NCBI GenBank assembly: GCA_050181295.1
Contig: JBFXDI010000107.1
Coordinates: forward strand, 1-14,332
Direction: 5' to 3'
DNA from: JBFXDI01 sp050181295
Lineage (GTDB): Bacteria; Pseudomonadota; Alphaproteobacteria; Rhizobiales; Aestuariivirgaceae
DNA length: 14,332 nucleotides
Shown here: positions 13,331 through 14,332 of the stretch, piece by piece
How positions within the stretch are numbered: position 1 is the first letter of the stretch
Layout of the letters: every line of letters starts with the position of its first letter
Position numbers and translations under genes: made by a program
The notes under the pieces: model-generated
Seen by the model: the letters and a program-made list of their open reading frames with translations, nothing else
The model's database searches: none
Told to the model about the DNA's origin: nothing

Positions 13331-14170
13331 TTGTCTCCGAGTAGCAAAGGGCGTGAACCCGATTCGGACAGGAGACTGACCGGCCGAAAGACCGAGTTTG
13401 CGCAGACCATGGATCCAAGGACGATGTGGATCGACAAGGGCACACCTCTGCGCGACATGCAGGCGCCAGGCGACGTTGGCGTCGAAGACCAGCTGATCCA
13501 CCGCGACGGGCTGGTCAAAATCAGCACGAGCGAAGAGCAGGGAACGACGATCACGTGGGCGTTCTTCGCGCCCAACTGGTCCTCGCTCTACTTCATCATG
13601 GAGACGCTCTTTCTCCATCCGGCGCCCTATCACCTCAATTATTTCCTCGCAGGCTGGTTCAGCGAGACCGTCCCGGACTGGCGGAGCGCGCGCAATCGCC
13701 TGAACGAACTCGTCTCGAAAAGCGACGTCCATCTGACGACGCGGACTTTCGTCAAGGAGATGGAGCCCGACGCCACGAAGATGCCGCAGACGCTGCAGGA
13801 CGTCTGGAGCGAGAAATCGGTGAGGCCGGATATCAGCGTCGATTGCGTGCTGGATCCGGACGAGGACCGCTTCAAGGTGATCAGGATCGGGCCCAACTCG
13901 CAAATCGCCAGGCTGTGGGGCGTGATGCCCGTGACCTATCCCTGCCTCAACGGCGGGTCCTACGATCAGATCGTGAGCGCGATCTACGGGAAGGTCATCG
14001 AGACCGGCGAGTCCCACTACGGGCACGTCTATGCCGCCATGTCGTTTCCTAACCGGCAGGTCCGCTGGTTCCCCTATCAGCGGGTGGTCTTGCCTCACAA
14101 GTTCCCCGATGGGCGCAACGGCGTGACCGTCGTCTCGGAGTTCAGCCCGGTCGATATTCGGGTGGTGTGA
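13331..14170 (+). CDS. Unrecognised protein with PAS-like C-terminal half
   Basis: A 279-residue protein I do not recognise as a named family. The N-terminal half has an aromatic-rich stretch (ITWAFFAPNWSSLYFIM at about 74-90, then HLNYFLAGWF) without a true membrane span. The C-terminal half (about 178-279) reads like a PAS sensor fold: DRFKVIRIGPNSQIARLWG, then a GESHYGHVYAAM strand, then VRWFPYQRVVLPHKFPDGRNGVTVVSE, the strand-loop-strand seen in alphaproteobacterial PAS proteins. No kinase, cyclase or DNA-binding domain is attached, so if PAS it is a stand-alone sensor or adaptor. The TTG at 13331 has AAGGA nine bases upstream. ATG 13409 and ATG 13424 are in-frame alternatives. It diverges from the PRMT-like gene across about 160 bp of shared DNA. 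Confidence 0.65.
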   Translation: MSPSSKGREPDSDRRLTGRKTEFAQTMDPRTMWIDKGTPLRDMQAPGDVGVEDQLIHRDGLVKISTSEEQGTTITWAFFAPNWSSLYFIMETLFLHPAPYHLNYFLAGWFSETVPDWRSARNRLNELVSKSDVHLTTRTFVKEMEPDATKMPQTLQDVWSEKSVRPDISVDCVLDPDEDRFKVIRIGPNSQIARLWGVMPVTYPCLNGGSYDQIVSAIYGKVIETGESHYGHVYAAMSFPNRQVRWFPYQRVVLPHKFPDGRNGVTVVSEFSPVDIRVV

Positions 14171-14332
14171 ACGTCATCTCCGCAATCAGCTGCTCGATCG
14201 AAGACCGGTCGGCGATCGAAAGCCACTCGGTGGAATCGGCGCTGCCGGGCAGGAAGCGCCATCGCAGGAAGCCGCGCTCCTGATGGGCGTATCCCATCTG
14301 GGTCATCTTGCCCTGCATGGCCATCTTCTGAC
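14142..14332 (-). CDS. Possible small or partial ORF at right edge
   Basis: An open minus-strand frame runs from the window edge to a TGA at 14142-14144. The first ATG inside is at 14324, giving 60 residues with RGFLRWRFLPGSADSTEWLSIADRSSIEQLIAEM in the middle. This amphipathic, non-repetitive composition looks like protein rather than antisense noise. The frame stays open to the last base, so it may be the C-terminus of a longer gene. It overlaps the end of the PAS-like gene tail to tail by 29 bp. No family is recognised. Confidence 0.4.
   Translation of the reverse strand, partial: QKMAMQGKMTQMGYAHQERGFLRWRFLPGSADSTEWLSIADRSSIEQLIAEMTFTPPEYRPG

Overview
The window is high-GC, densely packed chromosomal DNA with short intergenic gaps. 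The gene complement points to an alphaproteobacterium, most likely Hyphomicrobiales (Rhizobiales). It includes the tail of an fds-type NAD-dependent formate dehydrogenase operon, a VWA / membrane J-domain / parC block, GANTC (CcrM-type) sites in intergenic DNA, and several small alphaproteobacterial-looking hypotheticals. The organism assignment is inference. I see no rRNA, tRNA, CRISPR array, insertion sequence or phage gene.

Layout. (1) 1-231: 3' end of a formate dehydrogenase delta-subunit gene (fdsD). (2) 319-474: a two-helix small membrane protein. (3) 479-1114 (minus): an exported protein of unknown function. (4) 1232-2014: a ProC-like (pyrroline-5-carboxylate reductase family) NAD(P)-dependent protein, convergent with and overlapping by 4 bases (5) 2011-3246 (minus): a DAO-type FAD-dependent oxidoreductase. 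(6) 3247-3430: a divergent control region holding two 16-bp near-identical direct repeats set 40 bp apart. (7) 3431-8266: a four-gene catabolic operon of luciferase-like flavin monooxygenase, AA_synth-family protein (PF06684), aldehyde dehydrogenase and amidase-signature hydrolase. (8) 8339-12087: VWA-domain protein, membrane-anchored J-domain protein and topoisomerase IV subunit A (parC). (9) 12111-13169 (minus): a SAM-dependent methyltransferase with the diagnostic loops of protein arginine methyltransferases, closest by eye to PRMT7. It is divergent from (10) 13331-14170, an unrecognised protein with a PAS-like C-terminal half. A possible partial gene lies on the minus strand at the right edge.

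How the genes may work together. The operon at 3431-8266 looks like a dedicated route for an amide- or nitrogen-containing organic compound. The flavin monooxygenase would oxidise or cleave it, the aldehyde dehydrogenase would oxidise an aldehyde product, and the amidase would hydrolyse an amide. The AA_synth protein has an unknown step. The divergent FAD oxidoreductase and the ProC-like protein may act on a related amine/imine. The substrate cannot be read from the sequence.

The two items I would chase first are the bacterial PRMT-like methyltransferase with its divergent PAS-like neighbour and shared palindromic operator candidate, and the LLM/AA_synth/ALDH/amidase operon with its direct-repeat operator candidate.
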